Shown: positions 51,852 to 63,125, counted from the first letter of the stretch. The stretch is DNA of 64,000 nucleotides from JADJOY01 sp046331705 [NCBI: bacterium] (GCA_046331705.1 JAXLQJ010000012.1:1-64000), one strand, 5' to 3'. Program-made: numbers and translations. Notes: generated by a model from the sequence alone, not told the origin.

Positions 51852-52799
51852 TCAGGCGCTCGCGCGCGGGATGGTGCAGTGCACCTCGTTGCCCGCTCCC
51901 ACGTACTCGAGCAACGGGAACGCCACCTGACGCGCCAGCGCGATGCCGCGACCGTTGGGGTCCATGGCGCGCGCGGGATCGAAGTCGAGATAGGCGCCCC
52001 AGTCGAAGCCCGGGCCCTGATCGCGAATCGTGATCTCCACCGAGCGGGCGTCGCCGCGGAACTCGAGCTCGGCGAAGCGGGAGCGGTATTCGGGAAGCGC
52101 GAGACGCTTCTCGACCTCGCTCTCCCAGCGCCCGGCGAGAACGAGCGCGGTCTTCTCCTCGTACGCAATGCCGAGGTTGCCGTGCTCGACGGCGTTGATC
52201 GCGAGCTCCACCAGACCGCACACGATCACTTCCGGCGTGGGGCATTGGCTCGCGATCAAGCGCGCCAGGTTCCGCGCCTCGGCGAGGCTCTGGAACGAGA
52301 ACCGGCCGTGCACCATCCGCCCGATCGGCGGCAGCGCCACCGCCTCGCGGTCGCGAATCCAGCGGTTCCCGAGCGGACCGAGCAACGCGGACCGGACGAC
52401 CGCCAGCAGCATCGAGGATTTGTAGGGCTTGGTCAGGTAGTAGTAGACGCCGGCGCCGATCCCCTCGGTCACGTCCGCCACCGACGACCGACCGGTCTGG
52501 ATCACCACCGGGATGCGTCGCCACCGTGGGTCCTTGCTCATCGCTTGCGCGACGACCAGGCCATCCATCCCCGGCATGTTGCGGTCCAGCACGGCGACGT
52601 CGACGTCGGGGTGCTCCTCGAGCATCGCGAGCACCATGTCACCGCGCGTGGCCTCGACCACCTCGAGCCCCGAGCGAGTCAGCGCGCGCTGGATGAGCTT
52701 GAGGCACGCCGGCTCGTCGTCGACCGCGAGGATCTTGCCGCGGAGCTGAGGCGCGACGGGGGTGGGCAGCCCGTTCGGTGGCTGTACCAGGTCGATCAT
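51852..52799 (-). CDS. Response regulator fused to RsbW-like HATPase
   Basis: 315 residues. Receiver domain: LAVDDEPACLKLIQRAL, phospho-acceptor Asp in DVAVLDRNMPGMDGLVV, VIQTGRSS and YLTKPYKSS. The C-terminal HATPase_c of the anti-sigma type has N box CGLVELAINAVEHGNLGI, EITIRDQGPGFDW and GRGIALARQVAFP. An anti-sigma-type kinase normally phosphorylates a STAS antagonist; the STAS and PP2C genes lie just upstream in the same operon. The start overlaps the RR-PP2C stop by 4 bases. It is the last gene of the chemosensory operon and likely one of its outputs. Confidence 0.9.
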   Translation of the reverse strand: MIDLVQPPNGLPTPVAPQLRGKILAVDDEPACLKLIQRALTRSGLEVVEATRGDMVLAMLEEHPDVDVAVLDRNMPGMDGLVVAQAMSKDPRWRRIPVVIQTGRSSVADVTEGIGAGVYYYLTKPYKSSMLLAVVRSALLGPLGNRWIRDREAVALPPIGRMVHGRFSFQSLAEARNLARLIASQCPTPEVIVCGLVELAINAVEHGNLGIAYEEKTALVLAGRWESEVEKRLALPEYRSRFAELEFRGDARSVEITIRDQGPGFDWGAYLDFDPARAMDPNGRGIALARQVAFPLLEYVGAGNEVHCTIPRASA

Positions 52800-54025
52800 G
52801 CCGCACCTCGCATGTGGCCAGCGCGAGAGCCTGTCGTCCAGTCCAGGAGGGCGCGGTCGCACGAGACCTCGAGCAGCGCGATGTCGTCGTGCTGACGGTG
52901 CTCGCCGAGGAAGGCTTTCACCGCCTCCTGGGCGCGCACCAGCGCGAGGTCGAACGGTGCGCCGTCCACGATCGCGGCCTCCAGGCGATCGACACCGAAC
53001 TCCTCGCCTGTCGCATTGCTCGCTTCGACGAGCCCGTCGGACACCAGGAACACCCGATCGCGCGCGTCGACCTCGATGGCATCCAGCGAGTCGTCGAAGT
53101 CGCTCGGATCCAGGATGCCGAGCGCCAGGTGACGCGATGGGAAGCGATGCCTCACCCCGCCCGCCGCGCGGGTCACGAGCACGTCCGGCAGCCCGCCGTT
53201 CCACACCTGCAGACAACGGTGCTCGGCGTCCAGCGCGGCGATGGCTGCGGCGCAAAAGAGATTGCTCGGCAGCAGGACGTGCATCTCGCGGTTGATCTCG
53301 CGTACCAGCTCCTGCGGCGACGCATCGCCGGTGACCGCGCTGAAGAACACGTGCGCCGTGGGGACGGCGGCCACGGCGGCGGAGAGGCCGTGGCCGGTGA
53401 AGTCGCCGAGCATGACCATGAGGCCGCCGCTCGGCCGTGCCGCGGCGAGGATCAGGTCGCCGCTCACCGAGCTGATCGCGCTGCGCCAGTGGCGGACCGC
53501 GGGGCTGTCCAATCGGCCGTGGTCGAGGATGCGCGCGAAGATCGACTCCGCGAGCGTCACTTGCTCTTGGAGCTGCCGGTGCAGGCTGGTCACTTCCGCG
53601 CGTTGCGCGTCCAGGGTCGCGTGGATGTCGCGGATGCGCAGCATCGCGGAGACCTTGGCCTTCAGCACCGCGGGGGTGCAGGGCTTCGACACGAAGTCGT
53701 CGGCGCCCGCCTCGATGGCTCGCACCAGGTCACGGTCGTCGCTGAGGGAGGTCAGGAACAGCACCGGGACGAAACGATTGCCGGCGAGCGCCTTGATCCG
53801 GCGCGTGGTCTCGAAGCCGTCGGCATCGGGCAGCACCGCATCCATCAGCACGAAGTCGACGGGCTGGCGCTCGAAGAGCGCGATCGCCTGCGCGCTCGTG
53901 GACGCGGCCACCACCTCGAGCCCGTACGCCTGGACCATCTGCGAGACGAGCGTGCGCCAGATCGGATTGTCGTCGACCACCAGCGCCAGGGGTCGACCTC
54001 CGGGTGCGTGGGTCGTTCCCGACAT
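52796..54025 (-). CDS. Response regulator fused to SpoIIE-type PP2C phosphatase
   Basis: 409 residues from ATG at 54025, two bases after the STAS stop. Receiver: LALVVDDNPIWRTLV, Asp in DFVLMDAVLPDADGFE, LFLTSLSD and FVSKPCTPAV. A coiled linker (RAEVTSLHRQLQEQVTLAES) leads to the PP2C domain: ISSVSGDLILAAARPSGGLMVMLGDFTGHGLSAAVAAVP, NREMHVLLPSNLFCAAAIAALD, DRVFLVSDGLVEASN and RQHDDIALLEV. The metal-binding acids (SGD, GDFTGHG, SDG, DD) are present. It should dephosphorylate the STAS antagonist when activated by phosphorylation from CheA or another kinase. Confidence 0.92.
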   Translation of the reverse strand: MSGTTHAPGGRPLALVVDDNPIWRTLVSQMVQAYGLEVVAASTSAQAIALFERQPVDFVLMDAVLPDADGFETTRRIKALAGNRFVPVLFLTSLSDDRDLVRAIEAGADDFVSKPCTPAVLKAKVSAMLRIRDIHATLDAQRAEVTSLHRQLQEQVTLAESIFARILDHGRLDSPAVRHWRSAISSVSGDLILAAARPSGGLMVMLGDFTGHGLSAAVAAVPTAHVFFSAVTGDASPQELVREINREMHVLLPSNLFCAAAIAALDAEHRCLQVWNGGLPDVLVTRAAGGVRHRFPSRHLALGILDPSDFDDSLDAIEVDARDRVFLVSDGLVEASNATGEEFGVDRLEAAIVDGAPFDLALVRAQEAVKAFLGEHRQHDDIALLEVSCDRALLDWTTGSRAGHMRGAA

Positions 54026-54026
54026 G

Positions 54027-54332
54027 TCAACGCAGCTCGAACAGGCGCTCGAAGTGCGCCATCCGCAGGATCGACGAAACACGCGGGTTGGCGCCCTCGA
54101 TCACCACGTGGCTGTGGTCGGCGCCCGCGTGATCGCGAAGGAGCAGCAGCATGCCCAGCGCCGAGCTGTCGAGGTACTCGGTCCGCGACAAGTCGACGAC
54201 GAAGCTCGTTGCGGGGCCCGGCAGCTCGCGGTAGGCGCCGCGGAAGTCGTTGTGGGAGGCGAAGTCGAAGCGCCCCACGACCTGGATGCGGACGGTGTGG
54301 CCGTCGGGCGAGCGTTGGGATGCGACGGACAT
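54027..54332 (-). CDS. STAS-domain anti-sigma factor antagonist
   Basis: 101 residues. HTVRIQVVGRFDFASHNDFRGAYRELPGPATSFVVDLSRTEYLDSSALGMLLLLRDHAG contains the conserved D-S-S-A-L-G phospho-serine loop of SpoIIAA/RsbV-like antagonists. With the RR-PP2C and RR-HATPase proteins it completes a partner switch. The sigma factor or other final target is not encoded in the window. Confidence 0.93.
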   Translation of the reverse strand: MSVASQRSPDGHTVRIQVVGRFDFASHNDFRGAYRELPGPATSFVVDLSRTEYLDSSALGMLLLLRDHAGADHSHVVIEGANPRVSSILRMAHFERLFELR

Positions 54333-54350
54333 GGACGAATCCTCCTGGCC

Positions 54351-55607
54351 TCAGAACAGATCGATCTCGCCTGCGGCCATGTTTTCCTGGCGCACCGCCC
54401 GATGCTCTTCCCGCACGCATTCGGCGGCGGTCTCCTCGCTCCAGCGAATCAGCTCGTCGCAGGCGTGATCTTCCGCGCTCACGCGTTGGCTCGCGCCGTT
54501 CAGGTACTCGGACAAGCGCTGGACGTCGCGCAGCCGGTGATCGAGGAGCTGGGTGAGGATGTCCTCGAACTGCAGCGAGCGGACCGCGTCCGCGACCCCG
54601 CGCTCGATGTCCTGCGTGATGCTGGAGACGTCGTCGAGCCCGGAGGCGACGCGCGTGTTGGTCTCGGCGAGATCGCCCATCATGCGGTTGACGGTCTCGC
54701 GCGACTCCACCGCGGTGTTGAGGTCGCGCGACGCGAACTCGCGTACCAGTCGCGTCACGTCGTGGGTGATGGCGCGCGCTTCCCGAACCGCGTCGCCGAT
54801 CTGGGTGCCGAACTGATTCGAGCGACGCGAGAGCTCGCGCACCTCGTTGGCGACGATCTTGAACCCGGCGCCAGCCTCCCCCGCGCGTGCCGCCTCGATG
54901 GTGGCGTTGAGCGCGAGCAGGTTGGTCTTCTTGGCGATGTCGGCCTGGTCCTTCAGCAGCCGCTCGACGCGGTCCATGCTCGCGCCGATCTCCTGGATGC
55001 GGTGCACGATCTCCATGCTGTTCTTGCTGACCACCACGATGTGATCGACGAACGAGCCGAGGATGTCGTCGGTCTTGCGGATGAACGCCTGCAAGCCCGC
55101 GTTCTCGTCGCCGGGCCGGTCGTTCTCGCCGTGCCCCAGCCTGCTCACCAGATCGCGTACCAGCGACTCCTGCGCGACGACCTGGTTGCGGATCTGCTCG
55201 AACCCGGAATAGAGCGTGGCGATCGCGTCGCGCAGGATGCCGCGCACCTGCACGAGGTCGCCGTCGGTGCGCGTGAGCACGACCACGCTGGTGCGGGCCA
55301 GATCGTCGATCACGCGCACGCGGGTGTCGGTCACGACGGGTGCGGCGGGAGTCGCCCCCGGCCGCCGCCACGCGGCCCGCAACGACGTGCCGATCCAGGT
55401 CGCGAGCGCCGCGCCGAGCGCCACCGGCGCGAAGGCGGGCGCCGCGGCGGCGAGCGCGACGGCGACCACGGAGACGGTCAGCGCCGGGGCGTTCACGCGC
55501 GCCCACTCCGGCAGCGGTCCGGCCACGAGCCGCTCGCGCGCGGAACGCACGAGCCGCGAGATTGCCGCTGCGCCGGTCGGTGGGGCGATGGGCTCGATCA
55601 TGTCCAT
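54351..55607 (-). CDS. Chemoreceptor-like protein with short signalling domain
   Basis: 418 residues. Two close membrane helices ([31 protein letters not shown]) near 45-75, no periplasmic sensor, then a cytosolic MCP hairpin tip region ([49 protein letters not shown]). The C-terminal part [28 protein letters not shown] and the end GEIDLF differ from normal receptors. It may be a diffusible signal modulator between the chemosensory core and the STAS module, or a receptor for internal signals. Confidence 0.85.
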   Translation of the reverse strand: MDMIEPIAPPTGAAAISRLVRSARERLVAGPLPEWARVNAPALTVSVVAVALAAAAPAFAPVALGAALATWIGTSLRAAWRRPGATPAAPVVTDTRVRVIDDLARTSVVVLTRTDGDLVQVRGILRDAIATLYSGFEQIRNQVVAQESLVRDLVSRLGHGENDRPGDENAGLQAFIRKTDDILGSFVDHIVVVSKNSMEIVHRIQEIGASMDRVERLLKDQADIAKKTNLLALNATIEAARAGEAGAGFKIVANEVRELSRRSNQFGTQIGDAVREARAITHDVTRLVREFASRDLNTAVESRETVNRMMGDLAETNTRVASGLDDVSSITQDIERGVADAVRSLQFEDILTQLLDHRLRDVQRLSEYLNGASQRVSAEDHACDELIRWSEETAAECVREEHRAVRQENMAAGEIDLF

Positions 55608-55698
55608 GCGTGACTCTCCGTCGCCGAGGGGCCAGGTCGGCCCGTTCGAGCTGACCCCGGTGGACCCAGGTGCCCAGCGAGTGGCGTGCGGCAGCGCA

Positions 55699-56823
55699 TC
55701 AGCGGACCAGTGCCAGCACGGATCGTGCCACCTGAGAGAGCGGTACCACGGCGTCCACGGCGCCGCGTTTGACCGCTTCGCCGGGCATTCCCCAGACGAC
55801 GCTCGAAGCCTGGTCCTGGGCCAGGGTCTTGGCGCCGTTCTCCCGCATCTCGAGCAACCCCTGGGCGCCGTCGGCGCCCATGCCCGTGAGGATCACGCCG
55901 ATCGCGTTGGGGCCGGCGCTTTGCGCCACCGAGCGGAACATCACGTCCACCGAGGGGCGGTGGCGGTTCACGGGTGGGCCATCGCTGAGCTCGCACACGT
56001 ACTGGGCGCCGTTTCGACGCAGCAGCAGATGGCTGTGGCCCGGCGCGATGTACACGTGGCCCGGCAGAACTTGCTGCCCGTGCTCCGCTTCGCGCACCGA
56101 CATCGGCGAGGTGGTGTCGAGCCGCCTCGCGAACGGGCCGCTGAAGGCCTCGGGGATGTGCTGCGAGATCAGGATGCCGGGGGCGTCCGCGGGCAGCTGG
56201 TCGAGCACCTCGCGAATCGCCTCGGTGCCGCCGGTGGAGGCGCCGATGGCGATCACTCGATCGGTGGTGCGGAAATGGCCGCGCGCGGCCGCGCGCTGGA
56301 TCACCGCGTCCGCGGAGAGCTTTCCCTCGATCGGCGCGGGGGCGGCGCGCGCCGCGCGGTCGCGCGTGGTCACCCGGGCGCCGGCGGCGCTGCGTACCTT
56401 GGCGATGATCTCCTCGGCGCACGCTTCCAGGCCGCGTGCTTGGTCGATCTTGGGCTTGGAGACGAAGTCGACGGCGCCCAGCGAGAGCGCCTCGAGCGTC
56501 ACGTCCGCGCCCTTCTCGGTCAGCGACGACACCATCACCACGGGCATGGGTCGCAAGCGCATGAGATTGGACAGGAACTTGAGGCCGTCCATCCGCGGCA
56601 TCTCGACGTCGAGGGTGAGGACGTCGGGATCGAGCTCCTTGATCTTGTCGCGCGCGATGAACGGATCGGACGCCGTGCCCACGACCTCGAGATCCCGCGC
56701 CGAGCCGAGGATCTCGGTCAGGAGCCTGCGCATCAGCGCCGAGTCGTCGACGATCAGGACGCGGGTTCGGCGCTTCACGTCGTCGGTGGCGCGGGCGCGC
56801 GTCACGGTGGCGGTGATTGGCAT
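55699..56823 (-). CDS. cheB: Chemotaxis response regulator protein-glutamate methylesterase
   Basis: 374 residues. Receiver domain: [19 protein letters not shown], Asp in [37 protein letters not shown]-terminal methylesterase: catalytic Ser in [17 protein letters not shown], His in [11 protein letters not shown] and Asp in [14 protein letters not shown]. It removes methyl groups from receptors and can deamidate Gln. Preceded in the operon by cheD with a 15-base gap. Confidence 0.96.
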   Translation of the reverse strand: MPITATVTRARATDDVKRRTRVLIVDDSALMRRLLTEILGSARDLEVVGTASDPFIARDKIKELDPDVLTLDVEMPRMDGLKFLSNLMRLRPMPVVMVSSLTEKGADVTLEALSLGAVDFVSKPKIDQARGLEACAEEIIAKVRSAAGARVTTRDRAARAAPAPIEGKLSADAVIQRAAARGHFRTTDRVIAIGASTGGTEAIREVLDQLPADAPGILISQHIPEAFSGPFARRLDTTSPMSVREAEHGQQVLPGHVYIAPGHSHLLLRRNGAQYVCELSDGPPVNRHRPSVDVMFRSVAQSAGPNAIGVILTGMGADGAQGLLEMRENGAKTLAQDQASSVVWGMPGEAVKRGAVDAVVPLSQVARSVLALVR

Positions 56824-56838
56824 GGTGAGATCGACCTC

Positions 56839-57498
56839 TCAGAAGAGCTCGACCGCTCCGCGCTGCGGCTTGGCTCGGAGCGTCGTGGCGTAGGCTCGTT
56901 CGCGTTGGAAGATCGTGTCGTTGGCGAGCTTCTTGAGCTTGAGGACGCGGACCCGCCCGGTCAGCGGCTGGTAGTAGACCTTGCGCGGATAGACGTCCTC
57001 GACGTCCTCGCCCAGCACCGCGAGCCCCTCGGCCTTCAGGAACTCGCGAGCGAACGCCACGTTCATCTTCCCGACGTTGGTCATCCCCGCGAGCACCGCG
57101 CCGCCGCCGGTGATCTTGATCTCGAGGTCCTTGCGGCGCGAGCCGCGCTTGATGAGCTCGTTCAGGAGCGTTTCGATCGCGAAGCTCCCGTAGCGCGTCG
57201 CTTGCGAGGGATCGTCCACCTCCCAGCCGCCGCCGTTGGTGGCGTGGGTCGGCAGCATGAAGTGGTTCATGCCGCCGATCCGCCGCACCGGATCGCGCAC
57301 GCACACCGAGACGCAACTGCCGAGCACCGTGACGATGAGCTCGTCGTTGCGCGTGACGTAGTACTCGCCGGGCAGGATCTTGGCCGCGTACGTGCCGTGC
57401 AGCGGGTCCCAGTAGCGCGTGATGTGGCCGAAGCCGGCCAGCGGCTCGGGCAACGAGCTGCCGCGCGGCTCGGGGATGCGTGGCGCCGCGCTCAACAT
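56839..57498 (-). CDS. cheD: Chemoreceptor glutamine deamidase
   Basis: 219 residues from ATG at 57498. The catalytic Cys is in LGSCVSVCVRDP, His in IGGMNHFMLPT and Thr in IKITGGGAVLAGM. This is the expected Cys-His-Thr set. The C-terminal end RGAVELF is a short motif of the kind that binds receptors or partner proteins. The start overlaps the cheR stop by 7 bases. Confidence 0.95.
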   Translation of the reverse strand: MLSAAPRIPEPRGSSLPEPLAGFGHITRYWDPLHGTYAAKILPGEYYVTRNDELIVTVLGSCVSVCVRDPVRRIGGMNHFMLPTHATNGGGWEVDDPSQATRYGSFAIETLLNELIKRGSRRKDLEIKITGGGAVLAGMTNVGKMNVAFAREFLKAEGLAVLGEDVEDVYPRKVYYQPLTGRVRVLKLKKLANDTIFQRERAYATTLRAKPQRGAVELF

Positions 57499-58343
57499 GC
57501 TCGTCGGTAGATCGTGTTGCCGCAGGGCTTGAACACGTCCTGCAGCGTCGCCAGGGATTCGGAGTGGCCGATCAGCAGATGTCCGTGCTGCGGATCGAGC
57601 AGCTCCCAGAAACGACGGAACAAGCGGTCCTGGGTCATCCGGTCGAAGTAGATCGCGACGTTGCGGCAGAAGATGAAGTCGAACGGCCCCTTCATCGGCC
57701 AGCTGCCCATGAGATTCAGCTGGCGGAAGGTGATGAGCTCGCGGATCTCTCGGCGCACGCGACGTGAGCCCTCGTTGGGGCCGGAGCCGCGCAGGAACCA
57801 GCGCCGCTCGTGGTCGGCCGTGATCCCCTCCATCTTGCTGTGCACGTAGATGCCTTCGGCGGCGCGGGCCAGGATGTCCGTGTCGATGTCGGTCGCGAGC
57901 ACCTTCACGTCCCAGCCGCGATCGAGGATGCCGCTCTCCGCGAGGGTGATCGCGAGCGAGTAGGGCTCCTCGCCGCTCGAGCAGCCCGCGGACCACACCC
58001 GCAGCCGGCGCTCCCGCTTGGTGGCGGAGATGAGCGGGAGCAGCTCCTCGAGCAGGAAGTCGAAGTGGTGCCGCTCGCGGAAGAACGAGGTCACGTTGGT
58101 GGTGATGGCGTTGACGAGCTGCTCGATCTCGCCGCTCGCCTTCCCCTCGACCATGTCGCAGTAGGGCCCGAACGCCGGCAGCCCGAGCGCGCGCAGGCGA
58201 CGCACCACGCGGTTGTAGACGAGGTCGCGCTTCTGATCGCTGAGGCGGATGCCGGTCTCGCTGTAGACGACCTTTCGCAGGCGATCGAAGTCGCGCGACG
58301 AGAGGACGTAGTCGCTGCCGGACGCGGTCTGGGTGGCGTTCAT
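57492..58343 (-). CDS. cheR: Chemotaxis protein methyltransferase
   Basis: 283 residues. N-terminal helical domain (FDRLRKVVYSETGIRLSDQKRDLVYNRVVRRLRALGL) and SAM-binding core LRVWSAGCSSGEEPYSLAI, KVLATDIDTDILARAAEGIY, then FIFCRNVAIYFDR and LIGHSESL. Canonical length and motifs. It methylates receptor glutamates using SAM. The two receptors upstream in the operon both end in aromatic/acidic tails (WETF, WEEF) of the kind that tether CheR. Confidence 0.96.
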   Translation of the reverse strand: MNATQTASGSDYVLSSRDFDRLRKVVYSETGIRLSDQKRDLVYNRVVRRLRALGLPAFGPYCDMVEGKASGEIEQLVNAITTNVTSFFRERHHFDFLLEELLPLISATKRERRLRVWSAGCSSGEEPYSLAITLAESGILDRGWDVKVLATDIDTDILARAAEGIYVHSKMEGITADHERRWFLRGSGPNEGSRRVRREIRELITFRQLNLMGSWPMKGPFDFIFCRNVAIYFDRMTQDRLFRRFWELLDPQHGHLLIGHSESLATLQDVFKPCGNTIYRRAC

Positions 58344-58446
58344 CGAACGAGGTCCTCGATGGGGAGGGGCTGCGGCGGCGCGGCGTGGGTCGGTTCACGT
58401 CGCGCCGAGACGAGCCGGTGGCGCGACACGCTCGAACGAGCTCGGC

Positions 58447-60558
58447 TCAGAACGTCTCCCATCGATCGTCGCCGGCGCCGTTGCCGTTGCCGCGGATCGG
58501 CGGCGCGTGGGAGACGGTGCGCACGGGGGGACGCGCCGCGGGATCGCTCGCCCCGGGCGGATCCGGCGGGGCCACGTGCGTGGCACGCGCTGGCGTCGCG
58601 GGCGCTGGACGAGCGGCGACGTTGCTCGTCGCGCTCTCGCTCACGCGAAAGAAGGCCATCAGTCGATCCAGCCTCTGCGCCTGGTCGGCCATCGCGGCGC
58701 TCGCCGCCGCCGCCTCTTCCACGAGGGTCGCGTTCTCCTGGGTGGTCGTGTCCATGTGAACCACCGTCTTGCCGACCTGATCGATCCCCGTGGCTTGCTC
58801 GGCGCTGGCGGCAGCGATCTCCGCGACGATGTCGCTCACTCGCCCGATGCTCGTGAGGATCGCCTGCAGGCTCTCGCCCGATTGATCGACGAGCTTGCGG
58901 CCCTCGGCCACCCTCGCGACGCTGTCGCGGATGAGCGTCTTGATCTCCTTGGCCGCGTCGGCCGAGCGCTGGGCCAGGTTGCGAACCTCGGCGGCCACCA
59001 CGGCGAATCCGCGCCCTTGCTCGCCGGCACGGGCCGCCTCGACCGCGGCGTTGAGCGCCAGCAAGTTGGTCTGAAAGGCGATCCCGTCGATGACGCCGAT
59101 GATCTCGGCGATCTTCTTGCTCGCGGTGTCGATGCCCGCCATGGCGCACATCGCCTCGCGCACGATCATGCCGCCCTTCTCGGCGACCACCCGAGCGCCG
59201 GTGGCGAGCTGATTCGCTTGCTGGGCGTTCCCGGCGTTGTGCTTCACCGAGCTCGTCATCTCCTCGAACGTCGCCGCGGTCTCCGCCAAGGCGGTGGCCT
59301 GCTCGCGGGTGCGCTGGTTCAGCTCGGCGTTGTCGGTCGAGATCGCGTTCGCGCCGCGCGTGATCGCCACGGCAGCGCCGTTGATCTCGTGGACCATGTC
59401 GCGGAGCCTCTCGATGGCGGTGTTGAGCGCCCGTCCCATCAAGCCGATCTCGTCGGACGATCGCACCTCCACTTGATTGCGGAGATCTCCGTCGGCGACG
59501 CCTTCCAGCACCCGCTCGGTCGCGATCAGGGGGTGCGAGATGCGGCGCGCGAGCACGATCGCCGCCAGCGCGATCACGAGGCACACGGCGAGCGCCGTCT
59601 CGACGAGATAGTTGCGCAGCGCCGTCGCGGCGGCGGTGGCCGCGCCGAGGTCCTGACGAACCAGCGCGATCCAGCCGTGCCCGGCGTACCCGTCCACGCC
59701 GCGTTCCTGGGCGTAGCCGTTGACCTGCAATCGACCGGTTCGCAAGTGCCGCTCGACCACGTAGCCCGCGTTCCCGCGGGCGGCCTGCTCGGCCGCCGCG
59801 AGCCCGCTCTCGAGCAGGTTGAGCTTCCCTTCCGCCGCGGCGTCCACGTCGTCGAGAACCAGGCCGGCGCGATTCAGGAGCTGCGTCTCCACGCCCTCGA
59901 TTCCGCGTTGCTCGAGGTTGGCGCGCAGGTGCGTCATCGCCGCCATGGCGACGCGGTCGTACGCGACCCGGTTCGACCAGACGCGAGCGACCTGGCCGCT
60001 CGCGTCACGAACCGGCGCCGCGAAATTCAGTGCGAAACCATTCGAGTGATAGACGTCGACGATCCAAGGATCGACGTAGAAGTCGCTGCTTCGGATCGCG
60101 TCGCCGGACGTCGCCGCGTCGAGCGCGCCCTGAAACCAGCTCTCGCCCTGGACGTTTCGGCCGAGGATCGCGGCGGTATCGATGGGCTTGCCTTGCGGAT
60201 CGACGGTGTTCACCGCGATCACGGTGCCGGTGCGATCGGCGACCACGACGAGGTCGTAGCAGCCGTACGCCTGCACGTGAGCGTTCGCCGCGACGGTGAG
60301 CTCGGCGGGACTGCCCGACGCCGTCGGGGACGACACCATGGCGAGGAGGTCCGCGCCACGGTCGGCGAGGTTGCGGTCGATCAGCTCGAGGACGTTCTCG
60401 GCATCGGCGCGCAGCGCGACGCCGGCCCTCTCGAGCAACGCGCGCTGGCTGTGGCGAAAAGCGAGGACGGCGATGACGGACATCGCGCCGATGCCCATGG
60501 CGAGGAAGCTGAGCACGAGCTTGGATTGCACGCTCCGAAAGGTCGCCCGTTTCCACAT
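58447..60558 (-). CDS. Transmembrane methyl-accepting chemotaxis protein with periplasmic Cache sensor
   Basis: 703 residues. Helix 1 ([21 protein letters not shown]) and helix 2 ([17 protein letters not shown] near 325-340) flank a double-Cache-like periplasmic domain ([71 protein letters not shown]). A HAMP domain is followed by the signalling hairpin ([52 protein letters not shown]). The tail DDRWETF fits a CheR/CheB tether pentapeptide. The [13 protein letters not shown] regions hold methylation sites. It is followed by cheR. Confidence 0.95.
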   Translation of the reverse strand: MWKRATFRSVQSKLVLSFLAMGIGAMSVIAVLAFRHSQRALLERAGVALRADAENVLELIDRNLADRGADLLAMVSSPTASGSPAELTVAANAHVQAYGCYDLVVVADRTGTVIAVNTVDPQGKPIDTAAILGRNVQGESWFQGALDAATSGDAIRSSDFYVDPWIVDVYHSNGFALNFAAPVRDASGQVARVWSNRVAYDRVAMAAMTHLRANLEQRGIEGVETQLLNRAGLVLDDVDAAAEGKLNLLESGLAAAEQAARGNAGYVVERHLRTGRLQVNGYAQERGVDGYAGHGWIALVRQDLGAATAAATALRNYLVETALAVCLVIALAAIVLARRISHPLIATERVLEGVADGDLRNQVEVRSSDEIGLMGRALNTAIERLRDMVHEINGAAVAITRGANAISTDNAELNQRTREQATALAETAATFEEMTSSVKHNAGNAQQANQLATGARVVAEKGGMIVREAMCAMAGIDTASKKIAEIIGVIDGIAFQTNLLALNAAVEAARAGEQGRGFAVVAAEVRNLAQRSADAAKEIKTLIRDSVARVAEGRKLVDQSGESLQAILTSIGRVSDIVAEIAAASAEQATGIDQVGKTVVHMDTTTQENATLVEEAAAASAAMADQAQRLDRLMAFFRVSESATSNVAARPAPATPARATHVAPPDPPGASDPAARPPVRTVSHAPPIRGNGNGAGDDRWETF

Positions 60559-60626
60559 GGTCCACTACCTCGTCGCATCGTGCAGGCTTCCTCGACTGGG
60601 CATCGACTGCGGTTCGCCAGCGCGCG

Positions 60627-62549
60627 TCAGAATTCCTCCCAATGCTCCTCGTGGGTCACCGCCGCCGCCTTGGGCGCCGGTCGGCGCGGCTCCGCGGCGC
60701 GTACCACGGTGCGCTGCGGTTGCGGCGTGGGCTTCGCGGCGGCGGGCTTCACCGCGGCTCCGCCCCGATCCGCGGCGGCCGCGGCGGCGAGCTCGGTGCG
60801 GAAGAACTCCATCAGGCGGTCGAGGCCACGTGCTTGGTCCGCCATCGACTCGCTGGCCGCAGCCGATTCCTCGACCAGCGCCGCGTTCTCCTGCGTCGCC
60901 TTGTCCATCTGCATGACGGCCTTGTTCACCTGCTCGATCCCGCTCGCCTGCTCCTCGCTGGCGGCGGCGATCTCCGCGATGATGTCGCTCACCTTCTTCA
61001 CGCCGGCGACGATCTCACCGAGCGTCTCGCCCGATCGATTCACCAGCTTGCTGCCTTCGTCGACCTTGCCGACGCTCTCGTTGATGAGCGTCTTGATCTC
61101 CTTCGCCGCCGCCGCCGAGCGCTGGGCGAGGTTGCGGACCTCCGCGGCGACGACCGCGAACCCGCGGCCCTGATCGCCGGCGCGCGCCGCTTCCACGGCC
61201 GCGTTCAAGGCGAGCAGGTTGGTCTGGAACGCGATCTCGTCGATGACGCCGATGATCTCGGCGATCTTCTTGCTGGACGCGTTGATCTCGGCCATCGCCG
61301 AGATCGCCTGACCGACCACCGCGCCGCCCTTCTCGGCCACCTCGCGCGCGCTGGCGGCGAGCTGGTTGGCTTGCTGGGCGTTGTCCGCGTTCTGCTTGAC
61401 CGTGCTGGTCATCTCCTCGACGCTCGCGGCGGTCTCCTCGAGAGCCGAAGCCTGCTGCTGAGTGCGGTCGTTCAGGTTCGAGTTGCCGGCGGAGATCTCG
61501 TTCGAGCCCTTGGTGATGGCGCTCGACGCCTCGTTGATCTGGCCCACCATGTTCTTCAGATTGTCGATGCAGGCGTTGATCGCCGCGCTCAAGAGCTGGA
61601 ACTCACCGACGTAGTTGCCGTCCATGCGGTCCAGGAGGTTGCCCTCGGCCATGCTCTGCATGACGCGGACGCTGTCGGCGATGGCGAGCTTCTTGTCGGT
61701 GATCTCGGTGGCGTACTTCACGACCTTGAACGGCTTCCCGTTCAAGTCGAGGATCGGGTTGTAGGAGGCTTGGATCCAGACTTCCTTGCCGCCCTTGCCG
61801 ATGCGCTTGTACTCGGCGGCGTCGTACTCGCCGCGGTTGAGCTTCTCCCAGAAGGCGCGGTAGTCGGGGCTCGAGCGATAGACCGGGTCCACGAACAGGC
61901 TGTGGTGCTGACCCTTGATCTCGTCGAGCCGGTAGCCGAGCGCGTTCAGGAAGTTGTCGTTCGCGGTGATGACCGTGCCGTCCATGTTGAACTCGATGAC
62001 GGCCTGCGATTTCCCGATCGCCTCCGCGGCGGCCTTGAACGCGGCGTTTTGCTGCTCGACCTCGCGCGCCGAGGTGATGTCCTGCCACTCGAGCGTGCTG
62101 CCGGCGTAGTTGCCGGCCGCGTCGAACACCGCGCTCACGTGCTGGCGGATGCGCAGCGGGCCGATGTTGATCTCGCCGACGTGGGGGAGGTTCTTGGGGT
62201 CGCCGAGCAGCCGGCGCTGGCGCTCCGGGTTCGCGTGGAACGCGTCGATGCAGCTTCCCAGCACCCGATCGGCGGCGAAGCCCGGGTAGACCTTCTGGAG
62301 GACGGGTTCGAGCCCGCGCAGGAGCTCGAGCGACGACTTGTTGACGAAGGTCACGACCAGATCGCGGTCGACTGCCATGATCGCGGTCTTGACCCCGTCG
62401 AGCGCGGAACGCAGGCGAGCCACCTCGTGACTCCGTTCGTCCGCCTTCGCGGCGCGCGGCGCGCGGCGACTCGCGTCGTAAGCCGCGCTCGGCGTCTTGG
62501 TCTTGGCCTTGGCCCTGGCGGCAGTCACGCGTCGTTTCGCGGTCGGCAT
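60627..62549 (-). CDS. Cytosolic PAS-containing chemoreceptor
   Basis: 640 residues. No membrane helix. A basic N-terminus ([20 protein letters not shown]) precedes two PAS domains ([30 protein letters not shown] and [57 protein letters not shown]). These resemble the Aer/heme- or flavin-binding PAS type. The MCP hairpin ([34 protein letters not shown]) and the tail EEHWEEF end it. It probably senses internal redox or metabolic state. Its signalling tip is nearly identical to that of the transmembrane receptor 58447-60558, suggesting mixed arrays. Confidence 0.95.
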   Translation of the reverse strand: MPTAKRRVTAARAKAKTKTPSAAYDASRRAPRAAKADERSHEVARLRSALDGVKTAIMAVDRDLVVTFVNKSSLELLRGLEPVLQKVYPGFAADRVLGSCIDAFHANPERQRRLLGDPKNLPHVGEINIGPLRIRQHVSAVFDAAGNYAGSTLEWQDITSAREVEQQNAAFKAAAEAIGKSQAVIEFNMDGTVITANDNFLNALGYRLDEIKGQHHSLFVDPVYRSSPDYRAFWEKLNRGEYDAAEYKRIGKGGKEVWIQASYNPILDLNGKPFKVVKYATEITDKKLAIADSVRVMQSMAEGNLLDRMDGNYVGEFQLLSAAINACIDNLKNMVGQINEASSAITKGSNEISAGNSNLNDRTQQQASALEETAASVEEMTSTVKQNADNAQQANQLAASAREVAEKGGAVVGQAISAMAEINASSKKIAEIIGVIDEIAFQTNLLALNAAVEAARAGDQGRGFAVVAAEVRNLAQRSAAAAKEIKTLINESVGKVDEGSKLVNRSGETLGEIVAGVKKVSDIIAEIAAASEEQASGIEQVNKAVMQMDKATQENAALVEESAAASESMADQARGLDRLMEFFRTELAAAAAADRGGAAVKPAAAKPTPQPQRTVVRAAEPRRPAPKAAAVTHEEHWEEF

Positions 62550-62596
62550 TTCGTGCTTCTCCTTCCGGCCCGCGCTCGCTTGGCGCGGGTCTGATG

Positions 62597-63115
62597 TCAG
62601 TGGGTTTGGGCGTCCAATGAGATGAGCTCGCGCTCGTTCAGCAGCCGATCGATGTCGAGGAGGATGATCATCTTCTTGTCCACGGTCGCGAGGCCCTTGG
62701 CGAACTGCGCGTCCAACGCGGTCCCGAAATCCGGTGTTTCCTTGATCTCGTTCTCGGGCAGGTTGTAGACGTCGGAGACCGCGTCCACGACCACGCCCAT
62801 CACGCGGCTCTGCTCCCCGCGCTCGACCTTCACCACCACCACCACCGTGGTGCGGCCGTAGTCGGCGGAATCGAGCCCGAAGCGCTCGCGCAGGTCGATG
62901 ATCGGCACGATGGTGCCGCGCAGGTTGATGACGCCCTTCACGAACGTGGGCGTGTTCGGGAGCCGGGTCGCGCGCTCCCAGCCGCGGATCTCCTGCACCC
63001 GCAGGATGTCCACGCCGTATTCCTCGCCGGCGAGGATGAAGGTGAGGTATTGGCCGCCGTTCTCCGGCGATCCGCTGATGGTTCGATCGATCTCGGTCGT
63101 TTGTGCGGTGTTCAT
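62597..63115 (-). CDS. cheW: CheW coupling protein
   Basis: 172 residues from ATG at 63115. [60 protein letters not shown] and [21 protein letters not shown] are textbook CheW. It links CheA to receptors. The start is 10 bases downstream of the cheA stop, and the PAS receptor gene follows. Confidence 0.96.
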   Translation of the reverse strand: MNTAQTTEIDRTISGSPENGGQYLTFILAGEEYGVDILRVQEIRGWERATRLPNTPTFVKGVINLRGTIVPIIDLRERFGLDSADYGRTTVVVVVKVERGEQSRVMGVVVDAVSDVYNLPENEIKETPDFGTALDAQFAKGLATVDKKMIILLDIDRLLNERELISLDAQTH

Positions 63116-63125
63116 GATGGGTTCC

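Noticed and set aside
55216-57510. 764-codon plus-strand open frame
   Set aside because: Antisense to cheB/cheD, whose catalytic residues are all present. No domain recognised in the plus frame.
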